The notes beneath the pieces were generated by a model that did not search any database, had not been told where the DNA came from, and was given only the letters and a program-made list of their open reading frames with translations. A stretch of 64,000 bases of DNA from Kitasatospora paranensis. Its GTDB lineage: Bacteria > Actinomycetota > Actinomycetes > Streptomycetales > Streptomycetaceae. Made by a program: the position numbers and the translations under genes. The stretch is taken from NCBI RefSeq assembly GCF_039544005.1, contig NZ_BAABKV010000001.1, positions 8,308,001-8,372,000 on the forward strand, given 5' to 3'. The stretch's first letter is position 1, and every line of letters starts with the position of its first letter. Below, piece after piece: positions 1 through 8,609 of this stretch.

Positions 1-548
1 ACAGGCACAGTCGTTTGTTTCCGGGCGAGATGGCTGCGCCATCCGCACGACGACGGCTGTGTCGATCGCAGACTTCAGGCTGATTCCGCGCCGGCCAACG
101 GCTAAACCACGGACCGCAGCCTGGCCGCTCGAGGACGGCGCGGGCGACGCGGGCCTCTGGCAAGACCCCGCCGGCCCAACACTCAACTCGCCAACGGCGG
201 TGCTCAGCCACAAACGCCGCGGTTGCACGCGGTGCTGCACTGGGCGTGCCCCTATGTGGTTGGTCCAGCGACTCGAGGCCGTTCCTCAGCTGTCCGTGGC
301 CGGCTCAGGTCCGGCGTAGGCACAGATGACCGCCACTCCCCAACGCCACTGGAACCCCAGCCACCGGACCACACGCCGATAGCCTGGCGCGGGGTGTCCG
401 CTGAAGAACAGGCGCCGCACTCGCCCTGGCCACAGGGCCGGGTACGGTTGCCGGCACCCGGCGCGGTCGACGTTCCCAGGAGCCGCCCCATCCGCTGCCG
501 ATCGGGTGAAAGGCCGTCCCGGCCCACCATGCGGCGCCCAGCGGGGGA

Positions 549-732
549 GTCGGCCCCCGCGTCGTCAGCCCGCCCTCCACCCTGGTCCTGCAGCGCGCCG
601 ACGGCGTCGAGCCCGCCTTCATCCTCGCCATCAACGAAGGCGTGGACATTCCGGATCTCGCCGTCGCGCTGACCGCGAACGCGGACACGATCCTGCGCCG
701 CCTCACGCAGCAACTGGCGCGTCTCCGCCTGA
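549..732 (+). pseudogene. Unidentified coding remnant in an otherwise gene-free left end
   Basis: Positions 1-887 hold no complete gene that I can support. One plus-strand stretch, about 549-732, reads like real protein (…VLQRADGVEPAFILAINEG…, then a helical segment ending LRRLTQQLARLR) with GC-rich third positions. It has no good start and runs into low-quality sequence. It may be the tail of a regulator or replication-type protein; I do not recognise the family. The rest of 1-887 shows nothing. Confidence 0.3.
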
Positions 733-887
733 CCTGCAGAAATTCAACGGCACGGGCCTGCCCGTGGAGCCCACTCCGCGGGGCCGGACCCGTGCTCGAG
801 CGGTCACAGTCCGGCAACACGTCCACGCCGCCGCCACAGCGCTGGCACCGTGTCCCTCGCTGATCTCCGTGAGCGAAGGACACCCAC

Positions 888-1400
888 ATGCCCTCACCGA
901 CCACTTCGCCGGCCCCCGCCAGGACCGCCGCCGCCCACCGACCCGCCACGAGAACCAGCGCCCGGCTACGCCGTGCAGGCGCCGCGACCACGGCCGCGTT
1001 CCTCCTGCTCGCCGCCACTGCCTGCTCCAGCACCTCGAGCAGCAGCAGCGCCTTCCTGAACTGGTGGAACAAGGGCGGGAAGCAGAACCTCAACACGCTT
1101 CGGGCCGACGCGCGCGCCCAGGGCCGCGCCCCGGACCTCAACGCGATGTACACCGCGTGCACGGTCATCCCTGGACACATCCAGGCCGCCCGGCAGTACG
1201 GCCCCATCCCCGACAAGGCCGCCCAGGACCACTGGTCGAAGTACCTCGACAGCTACGAGGCCGCGGCGAAGGACTGCATCACTGGGACGAAGAACCACGA
1301 CACCGCGCGGCTGGAAAAGCTCACCAACGAACTCACCGCCGCCCAGGACGAGGAGGATCTGCTCCAGGCCCGAATCGGCGAACTCGGCACCAAGGTGTAG
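888..1400 (+). CDS. Small lipoprotein of unknown function
   Basis: A 170-residue protein. The ATG follows a GAAGGA ribosome site by 7 bases. After a basic N-terminal region (residues 1-30) comes a short hydrophobic segment ending in the lipobox LAATAC with Cys46, so it should be lipid-anchored outside the membrane. A Ser-rich linker follows, then a hydrophilic, mostly helical domain with two Cys that could pair. The C-terminal 40 residues are charged and coiled-coil-like. No family is recognised. It is followed directly by an IS5-type transposase tail, so its downstream context is rearranged. Confidence 0.7.
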   Translation: MPSPTTSPAPARTAAAHRPATRTSARLRRAGAATTAAFLLLAATACSSTSSSSSAFLNWWNKGGKQNLNTLRADARAQGRAPDLNAMYTACTVIPGHIQAARQYGPIPDKAAQDHWSKYLDSYEAAAKDCITGTKNHDTARLEKLTNELTAAQDEEDLLQARIGELGTKV

Positions 1401-1479
1401 GCACGTCGTTCACCGCCCGCCTGCTGCTGCGACCCACTGTCCCGGTCCGCCGTCCCCTGACTCTGCGTTGTGCCCGGGG

Positions 1480-1596
1480 CGGCGGCCGGTGCATAGCCAC
1501 CCGATACGAGAAGACCGCCACCGTCTTCCAGGCCGGGCTCCACGTCGCCAGCATCTTCATCTGGTGCGCCCACTGATCTAAAGGAAAGGACCTAGA
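1480..1596 (+). mobile_element. IS5-type transposase 3' end remnant
   Basis: The last about 30 codons before the TGA at 1574-1576 read IATRYEKTATVFQAGLHVAS…, close to the usual actinobacterial IS5-superfamily transposase tail (RIATRYDKTATSYEAAV…LLWAR). The bases after the stop, ending ggaaaggacctag, resemble the terminal repeat of such elements. Nothing upstream belongs to it, so this is a right-end scrap. It abuts the stop codon of the ftsX-like gene on the other strand. Confidence 0.55.
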
Positions 1597-2500
1597 CCCT
1601 CAGGTACTTGCGCAGCGTGATGAGAGCCGCACCTGCCGCCATTGCGGCTCCGGCCACGATGAGCAGCGGAATCACCGTCAGCACGGCGGAGATGCCGACG
1701 AAGTGGAAGAACGTGATGCGGCCGCCGATGACGTGGATGACGGCGTAGTGGCCGGCGAGCAGAAATACGGATGCCAGTGTTGCGCCGAGCAGTGCGGCGA
1801 CCACGGCTTCAGCGATGAAAGGCAGCTGGACGGAGAGGTTGGACGCGCCGACGAGCCGCATGATGCCGGTCTCGCGTCGGCGGCTGTGGGCGGAGACACG
1901 GACGGCGTTGACGATCAGCAGGAGCGCGATGGCGAGCATCAGCCCCGTCAGCAGGAGCGCCGCCGTCTGCAGTGCGTTGAGCAGCAGGAACACGTTGTCC
2001 ATGACCGACCGCTGGTCGTTGACCGAGTGGACTCCGGGCATTCCCGTGAATGCGGATCTGATGATGTCGTACTTGGTCGGGTCCTTCAGCTTCACCTGCC
2101 ACGACGGCTGTATCGCGTCCGGGCCGACGACGGCCGGAAGCGGGCTGTCCGGGTTCATCTTTCTCCAGAGCTGGTAGCCCTGCGCGGCGCTGACGAAGGT
2201 TGAGGACTGCACCATCGGCATCTTGTCGAGTGCGTCCTTGACATCGGCGATCTGCTGGTCGGTGGCGGCGCCGTTCATACAGCGCGGTGTGGTGAGGGCG
2301 TCGGCCTTGGTGCAGAAGTAGACGTTCACCTCGGCCTTGTCGTACCAGTACCCCTTCATCGACTCGACCTGGGCGCGGACGACGAAGCTGGCGCCGGCCA
2401 GGGTGAGGGCGACTGCCACGCTGGCGACGACGGCGATCGTCATCGTCAGATTGCGGCGCAGGCCGACAGCGATCTCCGACAGGACGGTCTGGGCGCGCAT
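1592..2500 (-). CDS. ftsX: FtsX-like cell division permease, solitary copy
   Basis: A 302-residue protein matching FtsX in length and plan. It has one membrane span at residues 20-42, an extracellular domain of about 130 residues with two Cys (FCTKADALTTPRCMNG), then three spans at about 180-205, 232-250 and 268-290, ending in the typical LRKYLRV tail. The ATG follows TTGGAGACGT, a plausible ribosome site. FtsX normally works with the ATPase FtsE to control cell-wall hydrolases at division. No ftsE lies beside it here, unlike the ftsEX locus of actinobacteria, so this is probably an extra copy. IS5 debris lies immediately downstream. Confidence 0.85.
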   Translation of the reverse strand: MRAQTVLSEIAVGLRRNLTMTIAVVASVAVALTLAGASFVVRAQVESMKGYWYDKAEVNVYFCTKADALTTPRCMNGAATDQQIADVKDALDKMPMVQSSTFVSAAQGYQLWRKMNPDSPLPAVVGPDAIQPSWQVKLKDPTKYDIIRSAFTGMPGVHSVNDQRSVMDNVFLLLNALQTAALLLTGLMLAIALLLIVNAVRVSAHSRRRETGIMRLVGASNLSVQLPFIAEAVVAALLGATLASVFLLAGHYAVIHVIGGRITFFHFVGISAVLTVIPLLIVAGAAMAAGAALITLRKYLRV

Positions 2501-2682
2501 ACGTCTCCAACTCCGACTGGCACATTGCGGGTGATGCGACGGACTGAGTGCCTCGGCCGACTCGAGTTGACCGGGGATCAGTCAGATCAGCGGGGTGGCT
2601 CTGAGCATCGGCTGCCTGGCTGTGGAGGTCATCCATAGGCCCGCAACTTCCTTGCTTCCGGGCGGCATTCGGTCCTGCGAGC

Positions 2683-3296
2683 ATGCCACCGGTGATCAAC
2701 ATACCCATCTCCACCGGGCATGACCAGGCCGGAGTGCTGGGCGATCTCAACGGCCCTGCGGTCTGTGTCGCGCCGATCGACCCGTTGAGCCCCGATGACA
2801 CAGTGCGCCGGGAGGCGGCCGGCAGAAAGATCGATGCCGACGGCTGCCAGGCCTTCGGTGCTGTACTCCTGATCGAACTCGCTCACGACGGCACGCTGAA
2901 GGCCTGGGAGCGAATCGGAGCGGCCGGAATGCTCGCTGCCTCGGACGGCTATCGGGAGGCTGGTGTCGCCGTCCTGATCGGCCTCGCCGAGGACAGCACC
3001 GCCGGCGGCCATCCGCGTGGCCTGGCCGCCAAGGCCGTGTGCGAGGTCGACGGCGGCCGGGATACGGGTGCCGTGCTGCTCGTTCGGCTGGCGGAGGACG
3101 GGGCTTTGGACACCTATGGCAGGTGCAGGCCGCCAGGTCGCTCGGCAGGGTGGACGGGTACCGGCACGAGGCCCTTCGTCTCCTGAATGGGCTGCATCTC
3201 GTGGTGCAGCGGGAGCACTGGGACAACCCGGTGCCGGCGAGTCTGGTCCGGGGCTACATCGACCGCATGGAGGAGGCGGTGCGGGAAGCGGGGTAG
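2683..3296 (+). CDS. 35-residue-repeat protein, one frame break
   Basis: From ATG 2683 the frame encodes a protein with an exact 35-residue period: segments starting GPAVCVAP, GAVLLIEL, GVAVLIGL and GAVLLVRL follow each other at 35-residue steps. Near 3120 the frame changes; one added base continues into a convincing C-terminus (VQAARSLGRVDGYRHEALRL… to EEAVREAG) ending at 3296, giving 204 residues. The periodicity recalls the helical, TPR-like repeats common in streptomycete proteins; function is unknown. It could still be a spurious frame, because no strong ribosome site precedes the start. Confidence 0.4.
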
Positions 3297-3454
3297 AGCC
3301 GGGGCTGCCGGGCGTCGGGTCCGGGTGCTGTCGAGCTGGCGCGGTTTGTGGGCCTGGGTGCCACGGGCCACGGGCCCGCATCGTGGTGGGTGCTGCTCGG
3401 GGTGGCCGGGGCGGTGTCGGCGTCGGCGTGGGAGGCGGGGTGAGGGCATCGGTC

Positions 3455-3605
3455 GCGGCGGGGGCTCTGGGCGGTGGGTGTGGTCGGCGACGGCGGGAAG
3501 AACGTCAACGGCCGCAGGCGGAACGCCATCGTGGACGCCTTCGGGCTGCTGCTGACGGTGATGCGCACCCCAGCAACGCTTACGCCGGTCGCCGGCCGGT
3601 AGGTC
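3455..3605 (+). mobile_element. IS5-type transposase internal fragment
   Basis: A short stretch reads GGKNVNGRRRNAIVDAFG then LLLTVM, matching the block around the first catalytic region of IS5-family transposases (usual form GKKVNGRKRHIVVDTLGLLL.VVVTPA). Neither the N- nor the C-terminal part is present nearby. From here to 4085 I see no supported gene. Confidence 0.55.
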
Positions 3606-4085
3606 TCATCCTGGCCACACCTGTGTGGACGGGGGTTTTCCGGATGCTCGGGGGTGTTCGCAGGTCAGCTTCGGGCCCGTTCTGGCCGGGGTGGTGGTGG
3701 TCGAGCCGGCCGGCTGATTGGTGTTCATCATGGTCTGCCAGGATCGGGCCTGATGTCCCGCGAGCACCGGCCCGCCCGCGGCGTGAGGCCCCGCGTAGCA
3801 CGGTGGCCGCTATGGGGCCGGCCGGACCTCACCGAGTCCCGGCGGACCGTGTCCGGGTCGTGGGGGAGGCGCCCGCTCCGTGCCTGGCCGGGCGGACAGC
3901 CGGTGGTGCCGTCGCCGGTGTCGGCGACTCGGTCGGAACGGCTGGATCAACCGGGCGGTTCACCGAGCGCGGTAGCTGACCACGGCCGTCCTCCGGCGCG
4001 TCGGTTCCGAGGTCGCCGGACGTTGCGGGCGGTCTTGACGTGGGCTGTGCGAGGCGGTGCCATGGCTGTGGGGGAGGGAGGGGCC

Positions 4086-4304
4086 GTGGCACCCGATGAG
4101 GGCAGTGATGCCGAGGACCGTGCCGGTGAGGGTGGTGGTGACGGGTTGGACAGTTCATCGGAGCTGCACCGTCCCGGACCCGCGGACCGTTTTTGGGTGG
4201 GGGTGCTCGTCCTGATCGTGGTGGTGCTCCTCGTGGCTGTGCTGGTGTCCCACCTGGACTGGAGTCCCGGCAGCCCGGCCTACAACATGCCGCCCTACAA
4301 GTGA
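4086..4304 (+). CDS. Small single-span membrane protein, copy 1
   Basis: A 72-residue protein from GTG 4086, chosen because the strong purine run GGAGGGAGGGG ends just upstream; an ATG at 4062 is in frame but lacks such a site. The first half is acidic and hydrophilic. It is followed by LHRPGPADRFWVGVLVLIVV, a membrane span, and a short Gly/Pro-rich tail ending NMPPYK. It is clearly paralogous to the next gene (LYRPGFEDTFWLALLVVIVV), 44 bases away. The N-terminus is predicted cytoplasmic. Function is unknown. Confidence 0.65.
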   Translation: MAPDEGSDAEDRAGEGGGDGLDSSSELHRPGPADRFWVGVLVLIVVVLLVAVLVSHLDWSPGSPAYNMPPYK

Positions 4305-4348
4305 AGTTTCCGCACGGCATTGGCCTGCGGGCCGGGAAGGGGAGCACG

Positions 4349-4558
4349 ATGCCCGATGGGGACGGAAAAGCCGAGGGTCGCGGCGACGAGAGGGAGCGTG
4401 ACCGACGCGGGTGCCCGCCACGCCTCTACCGTCCCGGATTCGAGGACACGTTCTGGCTGGCTCTACTCGTGGTGATCGTGGTGATCTGCGGTCTGATCGG
4501 CTTCCTGTCCGACGGGGGTCCCGGTCCCGGGGGCCAGAACATCACCGGCTGGCACTGA
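4349..4558 (+). CDS. Small single-span membrane protein, copy 2
   Basis: A 69-residue protein; the ATG follows AAGGGGAG by four bases. A charged N-terminal half (…GRGDERERDRRG…) leads into LYRPGFEDTFWLALLVVIVV, one membrane span, and the tail GGQNITGWH. The core motif L-[HY]-R-P-G-x-x-D-x-F-W and the Gly/Pro tail are shared with the preceding gene, so the two arose by duplication and are probably co-transcribed. I know no assigned function. From 4559 to 4987 there is no gene, only the hairpin listed separately. Confidence 0.65.
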   Translation: MPDGDGKAEGRGDERERDRRGCPPRLYRPGFEDTFWLALLVVIVVICGLIGFLSDGGPGPGGQNITGWH

Positions 4559-4811
4559 GCCTCCTTGATCGTGGCTTCTCCCGTGTCTGGTGGGGTGTGG
4601 ACGGCGGTGATGGTTCGGCTCATGCTGTTGGTCGGGTATCGGGCCCGCCGTGGGGGTCGCCGGGATTTCGGCTGGGCGAAGACGTGTTCGTCTGGGGCCT
4701 GTGGGTGCGTCGGCGGGTTTGTGCTCGTTTGCCGGGTCGTGCTCCGCCTCGTCGCACTCGGTTTCGTGGTTGGCCGGAGGCCGCAAGCCCTCCCGACTGA
4801 CGGCATGTCGG

Positions 4812-4859
4812 AGCCCCGCCGGTCGGGGGCCCTTGAGGGGTCTTCTGCCCGGCGGGGCT
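4812..4859. terminator. Long GC hairpin, probable bidirectional terminator
   Basis: An 11-base perfect inverted repeat (AGCCCCGCCGG at 4812-4822 and CCGGCGGGGCT at 4849-4859) with a 26-base loop lies between the tandem small-protein genes and the converging I36-CHAP gene. There is no T tract, which is usual for streptomycete terminators. Confidence 0.5.
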
Positions 4860-4987
4860 TCGATGTGTATGACTGTTGTGTGGCGTTGGTGGGGGCGGTT
4901 GGATCGTTGTGGCCTTCGCACCCCCACGTTCGCCTGCTCGTTCGCCCTGGCCGACGCTGGCCGTTGGTTCGGGTGTGGTGGTGGTTG

Positions 4988-5809
4988 TTAGAAGTGGAGC
5001 ATCCACTGGAAGTCGGACTGGGCGCTGCTGACGTGGACGTGGCTGCGGGTGCCGTAGGCGAGGGGGTTGTTCCAGTTGTATTCCTCGACGTCGAAGGAGC
5101 CGTCGGAGTAGACGGCGTTGACGTAGGCGACGTGGCCGACCTTGTGGACGTCGTTGACGGCGATGGCGCCGACGGTGGGGGTGGTGTTGACGGTGACGCC
5201 GACGCGGCGGGCGGCGTCGTCCCAGGTGCCGGCGTTGCCCCAGGTGGTGCCGCCGTAGGAGTTGCTGAAGTTGGGGACGCCGAGGCGGCTGGCGATGCGG
5301 TAGGCGGCGAAGGCGGTGCAGTTGTCGGCGGCGAAGCCGCGGGTGCCGTGGTCGAAGTCGTTGGTGGGGGTCTGGTTGCCGCTGCCGCCGCTGGTGAGGA
5401 ACTGGTGGGAGGCTTCGTTGTTCTTGAGGGTGGTGTTGAGGTTGCCCTTGGCGCCGGGGGCGAAGTCCTGGCTGGCGCCGCCGTAGTTGCTGTTGAAGTA
5501 GACGCGGACGGTGTGGCTGGTGCGGTTCCATACGGATGCGGCGTTGTTCTTGGTGCAGATGCCCTGGCCGGAGCCGGCGCTCTTGAATTCGTAGCAGGTG
5601 GGCTGGGTGTCGCCGAGGTCGCTGATGGAGCCGGTGAAGTCGGAGACGGAGCCGGCTTCGTCGCTGTTGTAGTAGTAGCAGAACTCGCCGGAGTCGCAGA
5701 CTCCGTCGCGGGAGGCGGCGAAGGCGGGGGCGGTGGTGGCGCCGATGAGGGGGACGGCCATGGCGAGTGCGGTGCCGGCGACGGTGAGCATGGTGCGTAT
5801 GTTCTTCAT
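4988..5809 (-). CDS. Secreted I36-type domain plus CHAP amidase
   Basis: A 273-residue precursor with a signal peptide to about residue 32 (ends APAFAA). Residues 35-135 look like a peptidase inhibitor family I36 domain: a Cys pair in GVCDSGEFCYYY and a further pair at 72 and 85. Residues 155-273 form a CHAP domain with candidate catalytic Cys164 (DNCTAFAAYR), His226 (KVGHVAYVN) and Asn/Glu near 245 (VEEYNW). CHAP domains are Cys-His amidases or endopeptidases that cut peptidoglycan. The I36 part may act as inhibitor, pro-domain or wall binder. Exported. The region upstream of its start carries an 11-bp tandem repeat. Confidence 0.8.
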   Translation of the reverse strand: MKNIRTMLTVAGTALAMAVPLIGATTAPAFAASRDGVCDSGEFCYYYNSDEAGSVSDFTGSISDLGDTQPTCYEFKSAGSGQGICTKNNAASVWNRTSHTVRVYFNSNYGGASQDFAPGAKGNLNTTLKNNEASHQFLTSGGSGNQTPTNDFDHGTRGFAADNCTAFAAYRIASRLGVPNFSNSYGGTTWGNAGTWDDAARRVGVTVNTTPTVGAIAVNDVHKVGHVAYVNAVYSDGSFDVEEYNWNNPLAYGTRSHVHVSSAQSDFQWMLHF

Positions 5810-5870
5810 GGTTGTCTCATTTCGTGACGTGTCATCAACGGATGCTCTGGACGGCGTATTTGGGACGTAC

Positions 5871-5936
5871 TCGGGTCGTGCTTCGGTCGTGCTTCGGTCG
5901 TGCTCTGGTCGTGCTCGGGTCGTGCTCGGGAGTTGC
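5871..5936. repeat. 11-bp tandem repeat, six units
   Basis: Six contiguous 11-base units (5871, 5882, 5893, 5904, 5915, 5926), consensus TYBGGTCGTGC, the last one degenerate. The second and third are identical. They fill the 138-base gap between the end of the 5948-6837 gene and the start of the I36-CHAP gene (both minus strand), 60-130 bases upstream of that start. They could be a multi-site protein-binding array or a simple slippage repeat. Confidence 0.75.
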
Positions 5937-5947
5937 CGTGTGCGCGG

Positions 5948-6837
5948 TCAGTGGGTGCGCTGGTATTCCTCCCAGGTCTGGATGGGGATGCGGGGGCCGT
6001 CGTCGGGGGCGTGGTTGGCGAGGCCGTTGAGGCCGAGGTAGTAGTCGCCGGTCTGGTTCTGGGCCTGGGTGGAGAGGTCGGTGTCGTTGATCGCGGCGGC
6101 GTGGATGTGCCAGGGCCAGTCGCCCTGGGTGGGGTTGCGGATCCAGGCGGCGAATCCGACCTGTCGCAGTGCCTTGGCGACGGTGGTGCGGGTGGCGGTG
6201 GACATGGTGTCGATGTTGATGTCGACGACGCCGCCGCCGTCGTGGGTGCCGGCGGAGGTGGGGTCGCCGCCGGGGTTGTAGGAGCCCTGGGAGAGGGTGA
6301 GGTGGAGGCCGGCGAGGCGTTCGGCTTCGGTGAGCATGTTCTGGGTGCGGGTGTCGATGGTGTAGCCGTCGCGTTGGAGCTTGGCGCCGGGGCCGATCTG
6401 GTGGGTGATGGTGTATCGGCCCTGGCCGAGTGTGGTGAGGAGGTGGCGCCGGGGAGTCCGTTGGCGGCGAGGCCGGTGTAGCCGAGGGAGCGCTGGTAGG
6501 CGGCGTAGGCGGTGATGGTGGTGGTGCCGAAGTAGCCGTCGACCCATTTGGCGTCGAGGAGGCCGCGGGCCTGCAGGGCCCGTTCGACGGCGAGGACGGA
6601 GTCCTTGGCGCCCGGGGTGAGTGTGTTGTCGGCGCGTCGGGGGTCGATCTGGGCGGCGAGGACGGTGGCTTCCATGTCCACGACGGGGAGCGTGGTGGTG
6701 GTGGCCGCGGGGGCCTGGGTGGGTGGTGGTGGGGTCGCGGCGTGGGCCTGTGCGGCGCTGAGTACGAGGCCGCTCAGGAGGGCGATGGCGGTGAGGAGTC
6801 GGGTGGCGGTGTTGCGGGTCTTGGTGGCGGTTGTCAT
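5948..6837 (-). CDS. Secreted peptidoglycan-binding and peptidase-like protein, one frame break
   Basis: The start ATG 6837 follows GGAAGGAACC. The signal peptide is about 33 residues, ending QAHA. Residues about 60-120 form a peptidoglycan-binding module (AKWVDGYFGTTTITAYAAYQ…). The frame then breaks near 6437; one added base continues to TTLGQGRYTITHQIG… and a C-terminal domain with HDGGGVVDIN and WPWHIHAA, spaced like the zinc ligands of M15/VanY-like or Hedgehog-type peptidases. The repaired protein is 296 residues. It is probably exported and wall-acting. The break sits in a CCTCCTC stretch and fits the sequence errors seen in many genes here. It lies between two other secreted-protein genes. 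Confidence 0.65.
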
Positions 6838-6871
6838 GGGGTGGTTCCTTCCGGTGCGGTGGATGATCGGC

Positions 6872-6906
6872 CCCGACCGCGTGCCGGTGGCGGGCACCGG
6901 TCGGGT
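6872..6906. terminator. GC hairpin downstream of the 7110-7550 gene
   Basis: The sequence ccgaccgcgtgcc … gggcaccggtcgg can form a stem of about 12 pairs. It lies between two minus-strand genes and could end transcription of the upstream one. The rest of 6838-7109 holds nothing I recognise. Confidence 0.4.
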
Positions 6907-7109
6907 GGGGATGGTGACGGGGGCAGCGGTGAGCGGCGCCGCTGGGTCCGTGCGGCCCTCGCCGGCGTAGGTGCTGTGGGGAGGGGTGGTGACGGCTTGC
7001 GATCAGTGCTGCTGGGTGGGCTTGACGGGTTTCGGGGGATCCGCCCGACGGGCAGGAGCAGCTCGTCCGGTATCTGGTGCCGGGGTGGCTGGTGTGGTGG
7101 GTTGTGTGG

Positions 7110-7550
7110 TCAGCAGCGGACGTCGGTCTTGACGGCGATGTCGCCCTCGTTGACGTAGGGGATGGGGCCGTAGCCGGTCCAGCCGAGGGCCTGGGTGCAC
7201 TGGGTGAGGGTGGCGGCGCCGGCGGACCAGATTTCGACGGGGTTGTGGTCGCAGCGGGGGTCCTGGACGTCGTGTCCGTTGTTGGTGACGATGGCCGCGC
7301 AGACGTCCCAGCTGCTGTGGGAGGTGCGGTAGCCCTCCCAGACGTACAGGTAGGAGTAGTTCTTTCCGCAGCCCTTGTACTGCTTGACGGATGCCATGGT
7401 CTGTCCGCCGACGTTGAGGTAGGCGGTGCTGCCGATCTGCGTGACGCTGGAGCAGCCGGACGGGGTGGTGGCGCTGGCGGTTCCGGGAATGGCGAGGAGC
7501 ATCGGGACGGCGAGGGCGGCGGCGGCAGCGATCTTGGTGAAGCTGGGCAT
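7110..7550 (-). CDS. Small secreted cysteine-containing protein
   Basis: A 146-residue precursor with a clear signal peptide (MPSFTKIAAAAALAVPM… ending TASA at about 30). The mature part is about 115 residues with six Cys in the pattern GCSS, KGCGK, DVCAA, DPRCD, TQCTQ and a C-terminal Cys as the last residue (TDVRC), enough for three disulfides. Tyr and Trp are frequent (NYSYLYVWEGYRTSHSSWDVC). The ATG at 7550 has an AAAGAAGG purine run upstream. No family is recognised; the pattern suits an exported small effector, inhibitor or wall protein. The 394 bases from 7551 to 7944 hold no gene. Confidence 0.7.
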   Translation of the reverse strand: MPSFTKIAAAAALAVPMLLAIPGTASATTPSGCSSVTQIGSTAYLNVGGQTMASVKQYKGCGKNYSYLYVWEGYRTSHSSWDVCAAIVTNNGHDVQDPRCDHNPVEIWSAGAATLTQCTQALGWTGYGPIPYVNEGDIAVKTDVRC

Positions 7551-7944
7551 GGCGAACGGCCTTCTTTCAGGACAAGGGAGGGGTGGAGAGGGGAGGGGTT
7601 GCCCCCGGTCGTCGCCAGGGGGTTGAGCAGGCTTCTTCCGCGGGCAGGCCGTACTGCCGTTGCCCGGTGGCGGATTGGCGGGGCGCTGCGGTTCGGGGAG
7701 GGCCGTGTGATGCCGGTCGGCCCCGCCGGTACGGCCCGGCCGGTGGTCTCTGGGTGCGCGGGCGCAGGGGTTGTCGTGGCCGGGTGCGACGTCACCCGAG
7801 TGGCCGTCATGTGCTGTGCAGTCGGCGGGTGTTCGGGTGAATGCCAGCGGGTGGCGGGCGGTTCCCGGTTCCCGCACGGGACCGCACCCGGGTGGCCGGG
7901 TGGTTGGGTGTTCGGAGGGTTGTGGCCCCGCTTTCGTGGGGGTC

Positions 7945-8397
7945 CTACGTGAGGGCGAGGCTCCAGCCTTGGAGGGCGGGCGCGTGGTGCAGGGCGCGTT
8001 CGCAGGCGTGGCGCAGGTTCGCGGTTGCCGCGTCGGGTGTGTCGGCGATGATCGCGGCGGCGATGCAATAGCGATTGAGGTCGATGCGGGAGCGGATGTG
8101 TTCCACTCGGTCTTCGGGTCGGCTGTGGACCCAGATCAGATCGGTGACCGCTTCGGCCGTCAGCTGCAATGGCGCCGGGTCGGGACGGATGAGGGTGACG
8201 GCGACCAGCTGCACGGGGTCCGGGTCAACTCTGTGCGGGGGTGCGGCGGGAGCGGCGTCCCAGTCGAAGCCCGCCACGGTGGTGGCGTGCTGGACGGCCG
8301 GGTGGTCGGTGACGATGCCGCTTGCGGCGGCGGCGCCCAGGCCGACGGTGAATGCGACGATCAGGCCGGTGCACATGATGCGTATCCTGCGGGCCAC
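7945..8397 (-). CDS. Membrane-anchored protein of unknown function
   Basis: 150 residues from GTG 8397, chosen because GGGGAG lies seven bases upstream; an ATG nine codons earlier (8424) has no ribosome site. After a few basic residues comes a span (IMCTGLIVAFTVGLGAAAAS), then an exported domain with no recognisable motif: a Pro-rich linker, then VQLVAVTLI…LTAEAVTDLIWVHSRPEDRVEHIRS… and CERALHHAPALQG. The C-terminal part has two Cys about 20 residues apart. It is the first gene of a four-gene minus-strand run of exported or anchored proteins (4988-8397), though the gaps suggest separate transcripts. Confidence 0.6.
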   Translation of the reverse strand: MARRIRIMCTGLIVAFTVGLGAAAASGIVTDHPAVQHATTVAGFDWDAAPAAPPHRVDPDPVQLVAVTLIRPDPAPLQLTAEAVTDLIWVHSRPEDRVEHIRSRIDLNRYCIAAAIIADTPDAATANLRHACERALHHAPALQGWSLALT

Positions 8398-8609
8398 GAC
8401 TGTTCTCCCCTGTTTGGTAACCATGCTGTGCCGTTGGGTGGTTCGCGGAATTCGCCCCGGTTGGTGTGGCGTTTTCCGCTGACGAGGAAGAGCTTGCCGT
8501 CCACGCAGGGCGATGTCACGGCTACAGAGGTGGCATCAACTCGCTCGGCATCTTGGTGCCAGATCATTTCGTCTCCGGAAGGCATTGCGTCCGCGGCCGC
8601 CGCGCACCG

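Noticed and set aside
305..1576. Several long overlapping frames at the left end
   Set aside because: They conflict with the lipoprotein gene at 888-1400, lack ribosome sites and have Arg/Pro-rich shadow-frame composition, apart from the IS5 tail at the end of one.
5871..5936. CRISPR-like array
   Set aside because: The repeats are contiguous 11-mers without spacers, and no cas genes are present.
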